This document shows, piece after piece, positions 26,274-34,842 of a stretch of 64,000 bases of DNA. The stretch is from Rhodocyclales bacterium. GTDB lineage: Bacteria > Pseudomonadota > Gammaproteobacteria > Burkholderiales > Rhodocyclaceae. The stretch's first letter is position 1. Every line of letters begins with the position of its first letter. The DNA lies in NCBI GenBank assembly GCA_016177805.1, contig JACOUN010000008.1, positions 62,001 to 126,000 of the forward strand, read 5' to 3'. The translations under genes were made by a program, and so were the position numbers. The notes under the pieces are model-generated. The model saw only the letters and a list, made by a program, of their open reading frames with translations. It ran no database searches and had not been told where the DNA came from.

Positions 26274-27900
26274 ATGAAGATCCGGCATTCACTGTGGGCG
26301 CTGCCCGCCATTTCCACCATCATCTTCGCGATCAGCCTGTCGATCGGGGTGGTATTCACGACCCAGGCCCTGACCAGCATCGAACGCACCGGCAGCGTCG
26401 ACTACCCGGTTCTCGAACAGACCAGCGCGCTGATCCAGGACCTGCAGAGCATCGTCGCGACCTTCAAGAGCGCCATTGTCGAGGGCGAACGCAAGACCCT
26501 GGCGCTGGCGCAGCAGCGCGCCGACGGGATACGCGGCCGGATTGCGGAGATCGCCGCAGTGCCCGGCCAGGAAGCGCTGGCGCGGCGTCTGGGCCAGCGC
26601 TTCGACGCCTACCACGCGCCGGCCAAAACGGCGACCGAGTGGATGATGGGCATGGCCAGCACCAACGAAAGCGCCGCCCTCGCCAAAGCCGAAACCGCGC
26701 TCGCGGCGCTGGAAGCCGACCTGCTGGAAGTGAACAAGGCGGCCCGCGCGCAGTTCGCAACCGGCATCGGCGGCCCGCGCGCAGTTCGCAACCGGCATCG
26801 AGCACAGCGAAACCAGTGTCCATCGCGTACTCAACACCACCCTGGCGGGTGCGCTGCTGATCACCCTGGCGCTGGTCGGTCTGTCGCACCTGGTGGTGCG
26901 GGCGGTGTGGGCCAAGCTGGGGGGCGAGCCGGAACACCTGCAGGCGATCGCCAACGCGGTGGCGGCGGGCGACCTGTCGATGGAAATCGAGGTCACGCAC
27001 GCGGATGACCGCAGTCTGCTCGTCGCGATCCACCGCATGCAGCAGAGTCTGCGCCAGACCATACGGGAACTCACCGGCAACGCACAGGGTGTCGCGAGCG
27101 CGGCCGAACAACTGGCGGCTGCCTCGCAACAAGTCGCAAGCAGTTCGGCCCGCCAAAGCGATGCCGCATCGAGCATGGCCAGCGCGGTCCAGCAGATGAC
27201 CGTGAGTATCAACCAGGTCTCGGACAGCGCCGGCGAGGCGCGCGAAGTCACGCTGGAAACCGGCCGGCTGTCCGAAACCGGCGGTCACGTGATCGTCAGG
27301 ACCGTGACCGAGATCCAGACTATCGCCACCGCGATGGCCGAGGCGGCCCGCACCATCAACGCCGTCGGCGACAGCTCCAACAACATCTCGACGATCGTCC
27401 AGGTGATCAAGGAAGTGGCCGATCAGACCAACCTGCTGGCACTCAACGCGGCCATCGAGGCGGCGCGCGCGGGCGAGCAGGGACGCGGCTTCGCGGTCGT
27501 AGCCGACGAAGTGCGCAAACTCGCCGAGCGCTCGGCACGCGCCACCACCGACATCGGCGACATGATCCGCTCGATGCAGTCGAGCGCGGGCGCGGCGGTG
27601 CGCACCATGGAAGACGCGGTCAAGCGCGTAGACGGCGGCGTCTCGCTTGCCAGCCAGGCCGGGGTTTCGATGGGCGAGATCAGTGGCGGCACCGGCCGCG
27701 TGGTCGCGGCGGTCAACGACATTTCCAACGCGCTCAAGGAGCAAAGCAGCGTCTCCAACGAGATCTCGGCCAACGTCGAGAGGATCGCGCAGATGTCCGA
27801 AGAGAACAGCGCCGCGACGCAGCAGGCGCACGCCACCGCCTGCATGCTGCAGGGCCTGGCGGCCAGCACGCTGGCGGCGGTCCAGGTGTTCCGGACCTGA
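26274..27900 (+). pseudogene. Methyl-accepting chemotaxis protein gene broken by a 31-bp duplication
   Basis: The gene starts at ATG 26274 (MKIRHSLWALPAISTII) behind GAGGTG. N-terminal membrane helix and periplasmic helical domain read in one frame to '[12 protein letters not shown]'. A perfect 31-bp tandem duplication (26738-26799) then shifts the frame, giving nonsense and a stop at 27008. The rest reads in the next frame: '[20 protein letters not shown]' (second membrane helix, HAMP), conserved tip '[20 protein letters not shown]', end 'LAAVQVFRT'. Removing one 31-bp copy restores a single 531-residue MCP (checked: frame offset 31 mod 3 equals the offset of the two parts). It may be a recent mutation, a reversible contingency switch, or an assembly error. 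A GTG at 26893 could start a soluble C-terminal product. Confidence 0.88.
26738..26799 (+). repeat. Perfect 31-bp tandem duplication
   Basis: Copies at 26738-26768 and 26769-26799 are identical (GGCGGCCCGCGCGCAGTTCG, then CAACCGGCATC). The unit is not a multiple of three and causes the frameshift in the chemoreceptor gene. Confidence 0.97.
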
Positions 27901-27926
27901 AGCTGGGCTGATTCGGAGGAACGGAG

Positions 27927-29957
27927 ATGGCATCCGAGCCGAACCCACACGCACGGCGCGCAGGACGCGGCACGATCAAGTGCCTGCCATATTTCCTGAT
28001 GGGACTGTTTGCACTGCTGTCCGCAGGCGCGGGGGTATGGCAACTGCTCGACAGCCGGGCCACGCCGCGCACCGACGCATTGCTGGCATTGGGTTTCGCG
28101 ACGCTATTGTTGCTGACCTGGCGCCTGGCACGGAAACCCGGTCCGCCACAGGGGCCGCACACGCATATCCGCCAGAATGATGCCGACGCGCAGTCCTTGC
28201 GCAAGTTCGGTGAGCTGATCGAACACAGCGTCAGTGCGATGATCATCACCAACGCCGACGGCGTCATCGAGTACGTCAACGCACGCTTCAGCGAGATCAC
28301 CGGCTACCCGCGCGAAGAGGTGATCGGACGCAAGGCCGGATTCTGGTGCTCGCACCTGACTGCGGAAACCTTTCACGCCATGTGGCAGCGGGTGCGCGCC
28401 GGACAGGTCTGGGAGGGAGAACTCATCAACCAGCGCAAGAACGGCGAGGAATACTGGGCGTCGGTGACCCTGAGTCCGGTGCTCAACGGCAGCAGGGTCA
28501 TCACGCATTTCCTTGGCGTGCAGAACGACATCAGCGAACGTCGCCGGATAGAAGAGCAGCTCAGTTTCCTGTCGCACTTCGACGCACTTACCCACCTGCC
28601 CAACCGCACGCTGCTGGCGCAACGCCATGCCCGAGCCTGCGCCGACGCGCTTCGCGACGGCACCCTGATCGCGCTCGTATCGCTGGGCATCGTCCACTTC
28701 AAGCGCATCAACGACGGTTTCGGGCGGAACGCTGGCGACCTGGCACTCAAGGAGATCGCGCAACGCCTCACCCGCTGCGCACGCAATGGCGACACCGTGT
28801 CGCGTCATGGCGGAACCGAGTTCTCCATGCTCATGCCCGGCCTGCGCCCAACGGATGACATCGCGGAGCGGATCGACAAGCTGCTCGCAACGATCAACCA
28901 GCCGATCCTGATCGAAGGCGAAAAGCTGCTGCTGACCGTCAGCGCCGGAGCCGCTGTCGTGACGGACCGGGACGAAGCGTTCGACAGCGTGTTGCACAAG
29001 GCCACCGTGGCGCTCCACCACGCGGAACGACAGGGCCAGAGTCACTGCGTATACACGGAATCGCTCGATCTCGACGCGCAGGAACGACTGTCCATCGAAA
29101 ACGGATTGCGCGCCGCGCTCGAACGGGGCGGCATGGAGCTGCACTACCAGCCCAAGGTGAGCCTGAGCACCGGGCGCATGGTCGGGGTCGAGGCGCTGGC
29201 GCGCTGGCGCCATCCGGTCAGCGACGAGTACGTTCCACCCCAACGCTTCATCCCGATTGCCGAGGAATGCGACCTGATCCAGTTGCTGGGCAGTTGGGCA
29301 CTACGCGAAGCGTGCCGGCAGAACCAGGCCTGGCGGGACGCCGGGCTGCCAGCGGTGGTGGTCGCGGTCAACCTCTCCGCGCACCAGTTGGGACAGCCCG
29401 GCCTGGTCGAAATGGTGACCCGCGTGCTGGAAGACACCGGACTCGATCCGGCCTTGCTGCAACTGGAACTCACCGAGAGCGCGCTGGTGAGCGACCCGGA
29501 TCGCGCGCTGCAGACCCTGGGCCAACTCAAGGCACTCGGGCTGCAGCTCGCCATCGATGACTTCGGCACCGGTTACTCCAGCCTCTCCTACCTGTCCCGC
29601 TTCCCGGTGGACGAACTCAAGATCGATCGCAGCTTCGTCAAGGAGCTGCCCTCGGACGCCAGTGCCGCAGCAATCTCGACCTCGGTGATCGATCTCGCGC
29701 ACCGCATGGACCTCAGGGTCATCGCGGAAGGCGTCGAGAGCGCCGACCAGCTCGCGTTCCTCGCTCATCACGGTTGCGACGAGATCCAGGGCTACTACTG
29801 CAGCCACCCCGTGTCCGCCGAGTGCCTGGCCGCGCTGCTGCAAAGCGGCAAACGCTTCGTCCTGCCGCACAGGCAGCTACCGGGTCGCCCGCTGCTGGTG
29901 ATCGACCACGAGGTGGCGCGGCCGCCGGCCATCGACACCCGATGCTCCACGGCCTGA
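27927..29957 (+). CDS. PAS-GGDEF-EAL c-di-GMP protein
   Basis: 676 residues; start ATG behind CGGAGGAACGGAG. Two N-terminal membrane helices (about 20-40 and 50-66) precede a PAS domain (about 95-210, 'LIEHSVSAMIITNADGVIEY' to 'GVQNDISERRRIEEQL'). The GGDEF domain is degenerate (RHGGTEFSML, D changed to T). The EAL domain is intact: 'MVGVEALARWRHP', 'VNLSAHQL', 'LELTESALV', 'IDDFGTGYSSLSYLSRFPVD', 'ELKIDRSFV', 'AEGVES', 'QGYYCSHPV'. It is expected to be a membrane-bound c-di-GMP phosphodiesterase with a regulatory rather than catalytic GGDEF. It follows the broken chemoreceptor gene by 26 bp. Confidence 0.94.
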   Translation: MASEPNPHARRAGRGTIKCLPYFLMGLFALLSAGAGVWQLLDSRATPRTDALLALGFATLLLLTWRLARKPGPPQGPHTHIRQNDADAQSLRKFGELIEHSVSAMIITNADGVIEYVNARFSEITGYPREEVIGRKAGFWCSHLTAETFHAMWQRVRAGQVWEGELINQRKNGEEYWASVTLSPVLNGSRVITHFLGVQNDISERRRIEEQLSFLSHFDALTHLPNRTLLAQRHARACADALRDGTLIALVSLGIVHFKRINDGFGRNAGDLALKEIAQRLTRCARNGDTVSRHGGTEFSMLMPGLRPTDDIAERIDKLLATINQPILIEGEKLLLTVSAGAAVVTDRDEAFDSVLHKATVALHHAERQGQSHCVYTESLDLDAQERLSIENGLRAALERGGMELHYQPKVSLSTGRMVGVEALARWRHPVSDEYVPPQRFIPIAEECDLIQLLGSWALREACRQNQAWRDAGLPAVVVAVNLSAHQLGQPGLVEMVTRVLEDTGLDPALLQLELTESALVSDPDRALQTLGQLKALGLQLAIDDFGTGYSSLSYLSRFPVDELKIDRSFVKELPSDASAAAISTSVIDLAHRMDLRVIAEGVESADQLAFLAHHGCDEIQGYYCSHPVSAECLAALLQSGKRFVLPHRQLPGRPLLVIDHEVARPPAIDTRCSTA

Positions 29958-29979
29958 GCGTCACGCTCCAGGCGACGAC

Positions 29980-30615
29980 TCACGGCAGATAGCCCGGCAC
30001 CTCGGTCACCCGGCTCAACGGATCGGTCTCGGGTGCCCCCGCGACCAGGGTCAGCGGCACCACCCCGGCCCACACCGGCCAGTCCATGTCCTCGTCGTCG
30101 TCCTTGACCCCCCAGTTGCGCACCTTGGCCGAAGCCTCGCTGAGCGCAATGCGCAGCACCGTGGTCGCGTTGCGCTCCTTGTCACTGATCGGGCGCAGGT
30201 CGTCCCAGCGGTCCGGGGCCAGCTTGTCGATCAATACGCGCAGCGCGGCGTCCTTGTGCCGGGGGTCTTGGACCTCCTCGAAGCGCCCATACACCACCAC
30301 CGAGCGATAGTTCATCGAGTGATGGAAAGCCGAACGCGCGAACACCAGCCCATCCACGTGGGCGACCGTCACACAGGCCTCGCCTTCCTGCAGCGCCTTG
30401 AGCATGCGCGAGGCCCTGGCGCCGTGGATGTAGAGATGATCGCCCTCGCGCCAGTGCGAGGTCGGCATGGCGTGCACCGAACCGTCCCACTGGAACGCGA
30501 TCGTGCACAGCCACGCGCTGTCGATGATCGCGGCGATGCTGGTCGCGTCGTAATGGGCGCGGGCGGGCAGGCGCCGCACGCGGGTGCGGGCGGAAGGGGC
30601 GACAGCTTGCGACAT
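29980..30615 (-). CDS. Pyridoxamine 5'-phosphate oxidase-family protein
   Basis: 211 residues from the ATG behind CAGGAGAG. Split-barrel FMN-binding motifs: 'WLCTIAFQWDGSVHAMPTSH', 'HLYIHGARASRMLKAL', 'FHHSMNYRSVVVYGRFEEV'. The family includes PdxH-like and haem/flavin-binding proteins; this branch (often 'pyridoxamine 5'-phosphate oxidase family protein') commonly sits beside MocR regulators, as here. It is divergent from the MocR gene over 89 bp. It probably handles a B6-related or flavin redox reaction; the exact substrate is unknown. Confidence 0.9.
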   Translation of the reverse strand: MSQAVAPSARTRVRRLPARAHYDATSIAAIIDSAWLCTIAFQWDGSVHAMPTSHWREGDHLYIHGARASRMLKALQEGEACVTVAHVDGLVFARSAFHHSMNYRSVVVYGRFEEVQDPRHKDAALRVLIDKLAPDRWDDLRPISDKERNATTVLRIALSEASAKVRNWGVKDDDEDMDWPVWAGVVPLTLVAGAPETDPLSRVTEVPGYLP

Positions 30616-30704
30616 GGGAATGCTCTCCTGTTGAACAGCCCCCAGCATAGCCATCGCATGGCACCATACGTAGCGCCACCGATCGCACTTTTCATGGAGC
30701 CACC

Positions 30705-32165
30705 GTGGATCTGACCTGGCTGCTCGCCGACCCATTGCCCAACGCGCTGCCGCGCCAGCAGGTGCTCTACCAGCGCCTGCGCGCGGCCATCCTGAGCGCC
30801 CGCCTGGCGCCCGGCACGCGCCTGCCCGCCAGCCGCAATCTCGCGACGGAACTGGGCATCGCGCGCAACACGGTGCTGCACGCCTACGAGCAACTGATCG
30901 CAGAAGGCTGCCTGGTGGCCAGCCGCCACGGCACCCGCGTGGCGAGCCTGCCGGTGGCGCCGGCGCTGACCGGCTCCGGCACCCCGCTCGGCGACCCCCT
31001 GCCGGGACTGTCGCAGCGCGGCCACCTTGCGCTGCGCCCCGCGGCAGACAGCGTGCGCGACACCCTGCCCTTCGCGCCGGGGGTGCCGGACGTCAGCGCG
31101 TTTCCGTTCCGCGCCTGGCGCGGCTGCCTCGACCGCGCCTGGCGCGAGGCCACCCCACGCCAACTGGGCTACACCGCGCCCGGCGGCGAGCCGGCGCTGC
31201 GCCGCGCGCTGGCCAGCTACCTGAGCAGCGCGCGCGGCTTCGCGGTGCAGCCCGAGCAGGTGGTGATCACCGCCGGCACCCACGGCGCCTTTGAACTGTG
31301 CGCGCGCCTGCTGGCCGACGCCGGCGACACGGTGTGGCTGGAAAACCCCGGCTACCCGGCCGCGTACACCGCCTTCACCCTCGCCGGCCTGGAGCCGTGG
31401 CCGGTGGCGGTGGATGGCGACGGCCTCGCCCCCACCCCGGCCGACTGGCAACACCGCCCGCCCAGGCTGATCATGGTCACACCGTCGCACCAGTACCCAA
31501 CCGGCGCCGTGATGTCGCTCGCGCGCCGCCTCGAACTGACGGCGCGCGCGCACGAACACCGCGCATGGCTGCTGGAGGACGACTACGACAGCGAGTTCCG
31601 CCGCAACGGCCCGGCCCTGCCCGCGCTCTACGGCCTGCACCCGGCCGCGCCGGTGCTGTACGCCGGCACCTTCAGCAAGACCCTGTATCCGGCCCTGCGA
31701 CTGGGCTATCTGATCGTGCCGCGCGCGCTGGCCGACACCTTCGTGCGCGCCACCGCCGAAGCCACCCGCCCCGGCCACGGCATCGAACAGATGGCGCTCG
31801 CCGACTTCATCGAACACGGCCACTACACCACCCACCTGCGCCGCATGCGCCGCCGCTACGCCGCCCGCCAGCAAGCCCTGCTCGCCGCGCTGGCGCGGCA
31901 TCCGGGTGCCGAAACCGCGATCACCGGCGGCGACGCCGGCCTGCACCTGACGCTGTGGCTGCCGCCCGATCTCGACGACCGCGCGGTGTGCGCCGCCGCC
32001 GAAACCCAGGGACTGGCAGTGCGACCACTGAGCCGCTACACCCACCCGCCACGCAAGTGCAACGGCATGCTGCTGGGCTACGGCAACATCGACGTGCCGC
32101 ACATGGATGGCGCGGTGCGACGCCTGCGTCTGGCGATGCGGCACGCGGCGGGCCATTCCGCGTAA
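30705..32165 (+). CDS. MocR/PdxR-type GntR-aminotransferase regulator
   Basis: 486 residues from GTG at 30705. N-terminal GntR winged helix (about 10-80: 'LYQRLRAAILSARLAPGTRL', 'SRNLATELGIARNTVLHAY'). The C-terminal domain is a fold-type I aminotransferase: 'ITAGTHGAFELCARLLADAG', 'VTPSHQYPTGAVMSLARRLE', 'LLEDDYDSEFR', and the PLP-lysine in 'GTFSKTLYPALRLGYLI'. Members sense PLP and control vitamin B6 or aminoacid-related genes. It is divergent from the PNPOx-like gene, its presumed target. It converges with pdsS. Confidence 0.94.
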   Translation: MDLTWLLADPLPNALPRQQVLYQRLRAAILSARLAPGTRLPASRNLATELGIARNTVLHAYEQLIAEGCLVASRHGTRVASLPVAPALTGSGTPLGDPLPGLSQRGHLALRPAADSVRDTLPFAPGVPDVSAFPFRAWRGCLDRAWREATPRQLGYTAPGGEPALRRALASYLSSARGFAVQPEQVVITAGTHGAFELCARLLADAGDTVWLENPGYPAAYTAFTLAGLEPWPVAVDGDGLAPTPADWQHRPPRLIMVTPSHQYPTGAVMSLARRLELTARAHEHRAWLLEDDYDSEFRRNGPALPALYGLHPAAPVLYAGTFSKTLYPALRLGYLIVPRALADTFVRATAEATRPGHGIEQMALADFIEHGHYTTHLRRMRRRYAARQQALLAALARHPGAETAITGGDAGLHLTLWLPPDLDDRAVCAAAETQGLAVRPLSRYTHPPRKCNGMLLGYGNIDVPHMDGAVRRLRLAMRHAAGHSA

Positions 32166-32174
32166 TCCGTGCCG

Positions 32175-33803
32175 TCACGCCAGCCGCAGCACCGCCGTCA
32201 CGCACACTCCGTCGCCATCCGGCAGGTTGGCGGTGTGCAGGGTGCCGCCGTGGAAGTCGGCGATCATGCGCGCCACGTACAGCCCCAGGCCCAGGTGCGG
32301 CTCGTTGCCGTCGCGGCGGCCGGGGGCGCTTGCCGCTTCAAACGGGCGGTCATCGAAGCCGGGCGGCAGGGTCGGGCCGTGGTTGCTCACCGACAGCGCC
32401 ACGCTGGTGGTGTGGAACGCGAGTTCGATGCGGATCGGGGTGCCGGGGGTGGCGAAGTCGGCGGCGTTGTCCACCAGTTTGTCCAGCATCTGCGCGGCCA
32501 GGTCGGGCGCGCCGCGCACCCACGCCGGGTAGTCCGGCAGCAGCGCCTCGAACTGGCGCTGCGGGTGCACCATGCGATAGCCGTCGATGCACTCGGCGAC
32601 CACCGCGCGCAGGTCGAAGCGTTCGCTGTCGGTGCTCGCCAGGGCCTGGTCGAGACGGGTGGCTTCGCTCATGCGCGACAGGATGCGCGACAAGCGCCCC
32701 AGCCCGGCTTCGGCGCGCTCCATGTAGGTGCGCGCGCCGGGCGGCAGGGTTTCCGCATGCAGGTTTTCCAGCGACGAGCGCACCACCGCCACCGGAGTGC
32801 GCAGTTCATGCGACAAGCGGCTGGCCATGCCTTCGAGGTAGGCGTGGTGACGGGCGAGGCGGTCGAGCAGCGCCGAGAAGCTGCGCGACAGGTCGCCGAC
32901 TTCGTCGCGCGCGGCCGAGCCGGTGACCAGCGCGCCGATGCGCCCGCGCGCGTCGATGGCGTTTTCCGCCTCGTCGCGCAGGCGCCGGATGCGCAGCGAC
33001 AGGCGCGAGGCGAAGCCGAAGACCAGCACCGCGCTGACCGCCAGTACCGCCAGCGTCAGCAACAGCAGGCGCTCCAGCGCCTGGTTGCGCACCAGCAGGA
33101 TGGGGTTGGTGCTCTCCTCGACCACCACCGCGCCCAGCACCCGGTCGCCGCTCCAGATCGGATGCGCCGCCGACACGATCACCGCCTTGCCGTCGCGCGA
33201 CTTGCGCACCCGCGAGGCCGGCGCGCCGAGCAGCGCGTCGTACACCTCGCGCCCGCTCGCCAGCGTGTCGCGCTCCAGTGTGTCGTCGAAGTCCTCGCCC
33301 GGCGGCGGCACGATCCACCCCAGCACCCGGTGCCAGACGCGCTCCCACGGCGGCTGCGCCGCCTCGCTTGGCCCCGGCGCGGGCGCCTTGAGGCTGCCGG
33401 CGAGTGCCAGCACGCGCAGGTCGCGGTTGAGCACCCAGATGCGCGAGGTGGTGCGCTCCAGCCCGGTGAGGATGGCTTCGACTTCGGCCACCGGCTCGCC
33501 GAACGCCGCTTCGCTCGCCAGCGCGCGCGGCGGAGTGGCTTCCATGAGTTCTTCACCGGGCGACAGCGACATCCGGTCGTCGAGTACCGAGCGCCCGGTG
33601 CGCGGGCGCGCGCCCATCAGTTGCGGGCGATCGTGCAAGGCGGTCGCCACCGCCCGCGCCGTGGCGACCAGCGCCTGGCGCTGGCCTTCGAGCAGGAAGC
33701 GCTCCATCTCCTGCACGTAGCGATAACCGACCCACGGCAACGCCAGCAGCAGCAGCGACAGCAAGGCCAGCTTGGCGCGCAGGTTCAGACGCGGTCTTAG
33801 CAT
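32175..33803 (-). CDS. pdsS: Dedicated sortase system histidine kinase
   Basis: 542 residues. N-terminal membrane helix (LRAKLALLSLLLLALPWVGY), long periplasmic domain with 'DDRMSLSPGEELMEATPP', a second membrane helix near 290, HAMP ('SLRIRRLRDEAENAIDARGR'), H-box 'SRLSHELRTPVAVVRSSL', N-box 'LDKLVDNAADF' and 'LGLGLYVARMIADFHGG'. The architecture and neighbourhood match the histidine kinase of the proteobacterial dedicated sortase system. It follows the response-regulator gene on the same strand after 162 bp. I see no good ribosome site before the ATG. Confidence 0.9.
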   Translation of the reverse strand: MLRPRLNLRAKLALLSLLLLALPWVGYRYVQEMERFLLEGQRQALVATARAVATALHDRPQLMGARPRTGRSVLDDRMSLSPGEELMEATPPRALASEAAFGEPVAEVEAILTGLERTTSRIWVLNRDLRVLALAGSLKAPAPGPSEAAQPPWERVWHRVLGWIVPPPGEDFDDTLERDTLASGREVYDALLGAPASRVRKSRDGKAVIVSAAHPIWSGDRVLGAVVVEESTNPILLVRNQALERLLLLTLAVLAVSAVLVFGFASRLSLRIRRLRDEAENAIDARGRIGALVTGSAARDEVGDLSRSFSALLDRLARHHAYLEGMASRLSHELRTPVAVVRSSLENLHAETLPPGARTYMERAEAGLGRLSRILSRMSEATRLDQALASTDSERFDLRAVVAECIDGYRMVHPQRQFEALLPDYPAWVRGAPDLAAQMLDKLVDNAADFATPGTPIRIELAFHTTSVALSVSNHGPTLPPGFDDRPFEAASAPGRRDGNEPHLGLGLYVARMIADFHGGTLHTANLPDGDGVCVTAVLRLA

Positions 33804-33965
33804 CGGAGCAGAGCGTGTGGAGAAATCGTAGCGAGCAGGGCCGAGTGCAAGGCCTCAGTTGGCAAATGAGCGAGCGAACGACGAGACATATCAAATGGAT
33901 AGGCGAGGAGTGAGCGAGTGAGCAACGCAGCAATCGGCCCGCGCAGTAGATTTATCCATACGCTC

Positions 33966-34652
33966 TCACGCCTTCCAGCGATAACCCATGCCGTAGACAC
34001 TCTCGATGCGGTCAAACGACGGGTCGATGGCGGCGAACTTGCGCCGGATGCGTTTGACGTGCGAGGTGATGGTGCCGTCGTCGACCAGGCGCGCGTCCTG
34101 CATCAGTTGGTCGCGGCTCTTGACGTGGCCGGGGGTCTTGGCCAGCGTGTGCACCATCCAGAATTCGGTCAGGGTCAGATCCACCGCCAGCCCCTGCCAC
34201 GTGGCGACGAGCCGCATCACGTCCAGGCCGAGGCCGCTGCGGTCCAGCCGCTCCTCCCGTGCTTGCTCGCCGGCCAGCGCCTCGACGCGGCGAAACAGCG
34301 CGGCGATGCGCGCCAGCAGATGCGGCAGGCTGACGTCCTTGGTCAGGTAGTCGTCGGCACCCAGGCGCAGGCCGGATACAACATCGAAATCGCTGTCGCG
34401 CGCGGTGAGGAAGATGATCGGCACGCGCACCGACAAGGCACGCAACTCGCCGCACAGCGTGAACCCGCCTTCGGGTTCGTCGCCCAGGCCGATATCGATG
34501 ATCGCCAGTTCCGGCAGGCGCACACGGAACGCCGCCAGCGCCGACGGACGGTCGGGATAGGCGGCCACCTCATAGCCCTGGCGTGCCAGCGCCTCCGCGT
34601 AGTTGGCGCGGATCGCGGCTTCATCCTCGACGATGGCGATGCGGCGTCCCAT
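33966..34652 (-). CDS. pdsR: Dedicated sortase system response regulator
   Basis: 228 residues from the ATG at 34652 (MGRRIAIVEDEAAIRANYAE). Receiver domain with acidic pocket ED, phospho-Asp in 'LAIIDIGLGDEPEGG', 'FLTARDSDFDVVSGLRLGADDYLTKD' with the switch Thr and Lys. OmpR-type winged helix with 'LTLTEFWMVHTLAKTPGHVK' and 'RIRRKF', 'VYGMGYRWK'. It is divergent from the sortase target gene (190 bp) and presumably regulates that promoter. Confidence 0.94.
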   Translation of the reverse strand: MGRRIAIVEDEAAIRANYAEALARQGYEVAAYPDRPSALAAFRVRLPELAIIDIGLGDEPEGGFTLCGELRALSVRVPIIFLTARDSDFDVVSGLRLGADDYLTKDVSLPHLLARIAALFRRVEALAGEQAREERLDRSGLGLDVMRLVATWQGLAVDLTLTEFWMVHTLAKTPGHVKSRDQLMQDARLVDDGTITSHVKRIRRKFAAIDPSFDRIESVYGMGYRWKA

Positions 34653-34842
34653 CAGCGTTGTCCGGTTCGTGAATTCGCGGACTATACCACCGCCTCCGCG
34701 CCCCTCGCCGCACCCCGCGCAATCGCCCTTTTTTCGCCACATTTGTTCAGCACTTGGTCATTTTCCGCGCCACTTCAGGCCCGCATCGGGGCGTTCAATG
34801 CTGATACGGGCAAACCCGCCCGGACATTGAATGGAGGACACC

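Noticed and set aside
26274-27008. Independent 245-residue gene
   Set aside because: Its C-terminal part after 26770 is out-of-frame translation of the chemoreceptor; the 31-bp duplication explains the split.
30369-32156. 595-codon minus-strand open frame
   Set aside because: Antisense to the MocR gene; low-complexity translation typical of GC-rich shadow frames.
32169-33800. 543-codon plus-strand open frame opposite pdsS
   Set aside because: The minus strand carries HAMP, H-box and ATPase motifs; the plus-strand product has none.
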